Part shown: piece after piece, positions 34,701-36,898 of the stretch | Position numbering within the stretch: the first letter of the stretch is position 1 | Layout of the letters: every line of letters begins with the position of its first letter | From: Sperchopsis tessellata | Taxonomy: Eukaryota > Arthropoda > Insecta > Coleoptera > Hydrophilidae | Length of the DNA: 36,898 nt | Direction: 5' to 3' | NCBI GenBank assembly: GCA_033557685.1 | Contig: JAWQRN010000130.1 | Coordinates: 1-36,898, forward strand | Program-made: the position numbers and the translations under genes | Notes under the pieces: model-generated | Databases searched by the model: none | The model's input: only the letters and a program-made list of their open reading frames with translations | Told to the model about the DNA's origin: nothing

Positions 34701-36162
34701 TGCGAAAGTTAGGGATATGCAATTAATGTATGTAAGATTATTAACACATATCAGTACCAAAAAAAATACAATATAAAAATTTGTAAATTTAAAATTTTTA
34801 TATAATTACTTACTATTTGGTCAGAGCTCAGTCTTAAAGTCTTCCTACATTTTTCTGACCCACTTGATTTAGGTGAAGAATCTGCATATTCAATGTCTTT
34901 CTTTTCATTGTCTAAAATTGCGATTGGTTGTGAACCTAAAACATGAAATCAGATTTTATATTTGAAACGATAGTTCGAAACTAATTATGATTTTATGTGA
35001 TTTAAGACCTTACCATCCATATCAATATTTGTAACAATACATTCCTCTTCAACAGTCACAACAGTAGTCTTTTCTTTGGTTGGATCCATGATAGCTGAAT
35101 CAGGTGCAGGGGTTGTTTCTCTGGATACTCGTTTGCGACCCCATCCCCACCAAAAGCGTCCATATTCCTGCTTTATAGGTTCTTTTTCAATTATAGTTTG
35201 AGGCATATGCAGGCTACATAACTGATCAATAGTTGACTGTAATGCAAACCATAATAAGCATATAAAAATATATATAAACAGGTAAATTACTTACTTGAGG
35301 TAATGGTCTTTGGTAAATCATGAGACTAGAGATAATAGGAACAGCTACTTTCCAGTTATAATATTTATCACGGATTCGAACAACAAGGTTTGGAGACTCC
35401 AGCAAGGAAGGATTATTGCATAAATCGCTGAATGCCACAACATTCCTGATAAAGCTATCCTCGGTGGGTTCAGGTTCCCAACCGCACAGAGAGAGTGAAA
35501 TGTCATGCATGTAAGCCTGGATACTGTAAAAAATTTTAAATTATAAATTTAATTATAAAATTTAAGATATCTAACTTACGCCTTATTTTGTTCCTCAAAA
35601 TCTGAATCAATGGATTTTGAACCTTCCGCGCTGTTGGGACTCTGTGTTAGAGATGGTCCATTTCCTGATTCACAATCCATGTCGGCATCTGAATTTCATT
35701 TCACAACAACACCAAATTACAATACAATAGGGAACAAGCAATAGCATTTTCTACAATGTGGCACACAATGATGAGCAAATATGCAGGTTATGCTGTGTTA
35801 GACACTGTGTGCAATAAAAAGCAAATTTTCGTTCAAGCGCAACTAAGAGAGCCATGCCTCAAATAAGTGCAGATGTTAATCATTAACAAAAACTTGTATG
35901 AAGAAAAATAAGCTTATTAACTATTACCTATTTTCATTTAGCTGTTTCATTATCATAAGGTGTGACAAAACCCGGTTATAAATTGAGTATCTCATGATTT
36001 TAAGTGTCACATCTCAACAACATTAATTTCCCACATGAAAATATCAATAAAACTTCATTATTTTTAAATATTTAAAACAAAACGTTTAAATGATAAAATC
36101 ATCATCTGAAAACTCACCTATTATTACAATAGAAGGACATGTGTAAGAATTAAGCTCGTTAT
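27451..36162 (-). CDS. Lpin: Lipin (phosphatidate phosphatase), exons for middle and C-terminal domains, two alternative last exons
   Basis: Lipin dephosphorylates phosphatidate to diacylglycerol at the ER membrane for triglyceride and phospholipid synthesis, and can act in the nucleus as a coregulator. Exons: 36118-36162, 35580-35688, 35295-35523, 35014-35236, 34814-34935, 34336-34484, 34020-34259, 33819-33933 and 32705-32808, then either 32397-32526 or 27451-27583. All junctions are GT/AG and keep one open frame. Landmarks are GRFWWGWGRKR in the middle region, the start of the C-LIP domain at CRKTLRLSSDQI, catalytic DIDGT (34344-34358), the LGHIL coactivator-type motif (34235-34249) and NPFYAGYGNRIN. 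About 400 C-terminal residues are covered. The N-LIP domain and start lie beyond the right edge. No inactivating change was seen. Confidence 0.95.
28875..29206 (-). repeat. 3' LTR of the short LTR element (332 bp)
   Basis: On the minus strand it begins TGTTATGAAACTATTGCGGA and ends GTAAAAACATTACA. The 80-codon plus-strand frame at 28962-29204 is contained in it. Confidence 0.8.
29544..29792 (-). pseudogene. Internal ORF of the short LTR element, unrecognised
   Basis: An 82-codon frame starting at ATG about 85 bases inside the 5' LTR. It begins METGQLKKCRTVGKAEE. It is basic at the N-terminus and has no zinc knuckle, protease or RT motif. Position suggests a truncated gag/polyprotein start. 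Function is not assignable. Confidence 0.4.
29876..30269 (-). repeat. 5' LTR of the short LTR element (394 bp)
   Basis: On the minus strand it begins TGTTACGAAACTACTGTGGA and ends AAAAACGATACA. It aligns to 28875-29206 but carries extra sequence near 30130-30200. Confidence 0.8.
30272..30350 (-). repeat. Truncated extra copy of the same LTR
   Basis: TATTTATAGCAGTTTATATC and then TTCGTTCAAACACT repeat the LTR sequence near 29975-30025. CAATAGTTTCGTAA matches the LTR's opening end. The piece between is deleted. It directly abuts the 5' LTR. Confidence 0.55.
31693..31722. repeat. AT dinucleotide microsatellite
   Basis: About 15 uninterrupted AT units lie in the interval between the lipin alternative exons. 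It is likely length-polymorphic. Confidence 0.95.
32397..32526 (-). CDS. Lpin: Lipin terminal exon A (alternative, acidic C-terminus)
   Basis: Acceptor TTTTGCAG. The first base completes Ser and 43 codons including the stop follow. It encodes SYTGQSLVVNDVFPPIPNKL and then an acidic tail (DHSDSDDEYADESELE). SYTGQSLVVNDVFPP aligns with SYSNMSYIVDQLFPP of exon B, in the same phase, so the two are duplicated, mutually exclusive 3' exons. Exon A lacks the YWREPVP block. Confidence 0.85.
32705..32808 (-). CDS. Lpin: Lipin exon DVWAYRAVGIP
   Basis: The exon has 34 codons plus two bases, with acceptor TTTTAG and donor GTATGT. It encodes DVWAYRAVGIPIVRIFTINP and then KHELTQTFQS, the end of the C-LIP domain. 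Its phase-2 end fits both alternative last exons. Confidence 0.95.
32809..33818. other. Lipin intron (1.0 kb)
   Basis: AT-rich intron between the exons ending GNRIN and starting DVWAY. Nothing else was recognised in it. Confidence 0.8.
33819..33933 (-). CDS. Lpin: Lipin exon EVIEKKPEQFK
   Basis: One base completes Arg, then 38 codons follow to phase 0, with acceptor TTTCTAG and donor GTAAGT. It encodes EVIEKKPEQFKISCMSDIRA and then NPFYAGYGNRIN, C-LIP segments lining the active-site side of the HAD fold. Confidence 0.95.
34020..34259 (-). CDS. Lpin: Lipin exon with LGHIL motif
   Basis: One base, 79 codons and two bases, with acceptor CATTTAG and donor GTAGGT. It encodes SDVLGHILPIVGKDWAQSG and then YQLLYLSARAIGQA and LLLNPTSLITAFH. 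LGHIL is the LxxIL motif of lipins (34235-34249), needed for coactivator contacts in mammals. SAR is part of the HAD core. Confidence 0.96.
34336..34484 (-). CDS. Lpin: Lipin catalytic exon (DIDGT)
   Basis: The exon has 49 codons plus two bases, with acceptor TTTGTAG and donor GTAAGT. It encodes NEIEFSVTTAYQGTTRCKCH, then WRWDDKIVISDIDGTIT. DIDGT is the DxDxT motif of the Mg-dependent phosphatase, whose first Asp is the nucleophile. The motif is intact, so catalytic activity is expected. Confidence 0.97.
34814..34935 (-). CDS. Lpin: Lipin exon, C-LIP entry
   Basis: Two bases then 40 codons to phase 0, with acceptor TTTTAG and donor GTAAGT. It encodes a serine-rich acidic linker (EYADSSPKSSGSE) and then KCRKTLRLSSDQI, the start of the conserved C-LIP domain. 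The linker has possible phosphorylation sites; that is inference. Confidence 0.93.
35014..35236 (-). CDS. Lpin: Lipin exon with the Trp-rich GRFWWGWGRKR motif
   Basis: The exon has 74 codons plus one base, with acceptor CATTACAG and donor GTAAGG. It encodes LPQTII-type helix residues (HMPQTIIEKEPIKQEYGRFW) and WWGWGRKR, a motif in the middle part of animal lipins, followed by a Thr/Glu-rich linker. Confidence 0.93.
35295..35523 (-). CDS. Lpin: Lipin middle-domain exon
   Basis: One base then 76 codons to phase 0, with acceptor TTTTACAG and donor GTAAGT. It encodes HDISLSLCGWEPEPTEDSF, then NPSLLESPNLVVRIRDKYYN and WKVAVPIISSLMIYQRPLP. This is the lipin middle (M-Lip) region, where vertebrate lipins have DIAMSLCGG and NPNLVVKI-KYYNW. 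Confidence 0.94.
35580..35688 (-). CDS. Lpin: Lipin linker exon
   Basis: Two bases, 35 codons and two bases, with acceptor AAATTCAG and donor GTAAGT. It encodes a serine- and acid-rich, low-complexity linker (SGNGPSLTQSPNSAEGSKSI). The call rests on phase and splice sites on both sides rather than on conservation. Confidence 0.8.
36118..36162 (-). CDS. Lpin: Lipin 45-base mini-exon
   Basis: Acceptor TTTTGCAG and donor GTGAGT frame 45 bases that read NELNSYTCPSIVII in the only phase joining the next exon. The exon is symmetrical (phase 1-1), so skipping it would keep the lipin frame, and it may be an alternative cassette. It is too short to support by conservation. Confidence 0.65.
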
Positions 36163-36506
36163 CTGCAAAATATTTGGATGTATATTCAAAAATCAAACAA
36201 AAAACTTGAATGAAACAGGGCGAGCTCCTTACAGTAGTAATATATATGTAATAAAAATATTTACCACAGCAATTAGATCAAGTTTATGTATCTCATAATT
36301 TATTTAGCCCAAAATAATAATATGTATCTCCCAACAATGCACAAAAATAGTAATTGGTTACAGATGTTCAAACAATATTTAGAAATGCCACCTGCATCTA
36401 AAAAATAAATATTTGAGTCCTAAATGCAGATACTGTGGGGTGGTAGTAGGTAATCTCTCTTCTTGTGCTGCATATCGTCCCGGTCTCTCTGCTTGATGTT
36501 TCGTAG
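36163..36506. other. Lipin intron, nothing recognised
   Basis: AT-rich sequence between the mini-exon and the retroelement fragment. No frame of note was seen. Confidence 0.6.
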
Positions 36507-36898
36507 CTATGACATTTTTTTCCTACCCAGTCCTCTCTGTCCTTTAATTTTACCCTCGATAATTAGTTGGATAAACTGGAACTTTTGGTTGCACATTACG
36601 TGACCTAGGTAAGCTGTCTTTCGTCTCTTTATTGTAGTCATCACAGCTCGATCTGTATTTATCCGTCGCAGGACTTCCTTGTTGCTCGTTCTTGCTGTCC
36701 ACTGGATCTTTAAAATTCTCCGATAAAGCCACATCTCCATAGCTTCCAGTTTACTCATCTGCTTTGTTTTTAGGGTCCACCCTTCCATGCCGTAAAGGAG
36801 AGCTGACCAATAGCATTTGATGAGTCTTACTCTAAGGCTAAGGTCGAAGTCAGTGCTGGTAAAGACTTCCTTGAACTTCATGAATGCGCTGCGTGCAT
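36507..36898 (-). mobile_element. RTE-type non-LTR element, C-terminal part, running off the right edge
   Basis: The frame is open from the window edge through 124 codons after an internal Met. It encodes RLIKCYWSALLYGMEGWTLK, then LEAMEMWLYRRILKIQWT, EVLRRI and KTAYLGHVM, the C-terminal region of RTE-type endonuclease/reverse transcriptases (usually LLYG-E-WTL, EMW-YRR-L-I-W, YLGHVMR). It stops at TAG after GRKKMS, where the family normally has Trp (GRRRISWLKN). LRNIKQ continues after the stop. It lies in a lipin intron, same strand as lipin. Confidence 0.9.

Noticed and set aside
36550..36732. 60-codon minus-strand frame
   Set aside because: Out-of-frame shadow inside the RTE C-terminal frame.

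Overview
The window is AT-rich eukaryotic nuclear DNA. It holds short exons with GT/AG introns, many broken retroelements and few long reading frames. Protein similarity and the mix of RTE-, jockey-, Ty3/gypsy- and BEL/Pao-like elements point to an insect. A beetle is my best guess, but that is inference.

Two host genes are supported, both on the minus strand. (1) A vanin-like/pantetheinase (biotinidase-type CN hydrolase) gene has five coding exons at 8928-3383. They encode a signal peptide and all three catalytic residues (Glu, Lys, Cys). A probable non-coding first exon and TATA box lie near 9535-9610. The 3' exons were not found; the gene continues left into transposon-rich DNA or beyond the window. 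(2) Lipin (Mg-dependent phosphatidate phosphatase) has nine exons at 36162-32705, including the DIDGT catalytic exon. Two alternative, homologous, in-phase terminal exons follow, at 32526-32397 and 27583-27451. The 5' half of the gene lies beyond the right edge.

Layout from left to right: 1-1440 unassigned; 1443-2690 jockey-like RT remnant; 3383-8933 vanin-like gene, with RT remnants (4026-5150) and palindrome-bearing repeats (6911-7579) in its introns; 9535-9610 its putative promoter; 9984-13641 decayed Ty3/gypsy element (minus); 13690-15270 RTE-type remnant (plus); 15.3-21.3 kb mostly unassigned, with an LTR at 17649-17954; 21290-22700 BEL/Pao pol remnant; 22795-24530 degenerate tandem duplication split by a solo LTR; 25074-25383 tRNA-derived SINE with a perfect 10-bp target-site duplication; 25762-25944 gypsy RNase H fragment; 27451-36162 lipin, with a short LTR element (28875-30269) between its two alternative last exons and an RTE-type fragment (36507-36898) in an upstream intron.

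No CRISPR array, bacterial operon or clearly new multigene system is visible. The most useful observations are the duplicated lipin terminal exon, the LTR family with at least four copies and GTAC-like flanks, the complete SINE, the palindrome repeats, and the unexplained tandem duplication. All calls come from reading the sequence; no searches were run.
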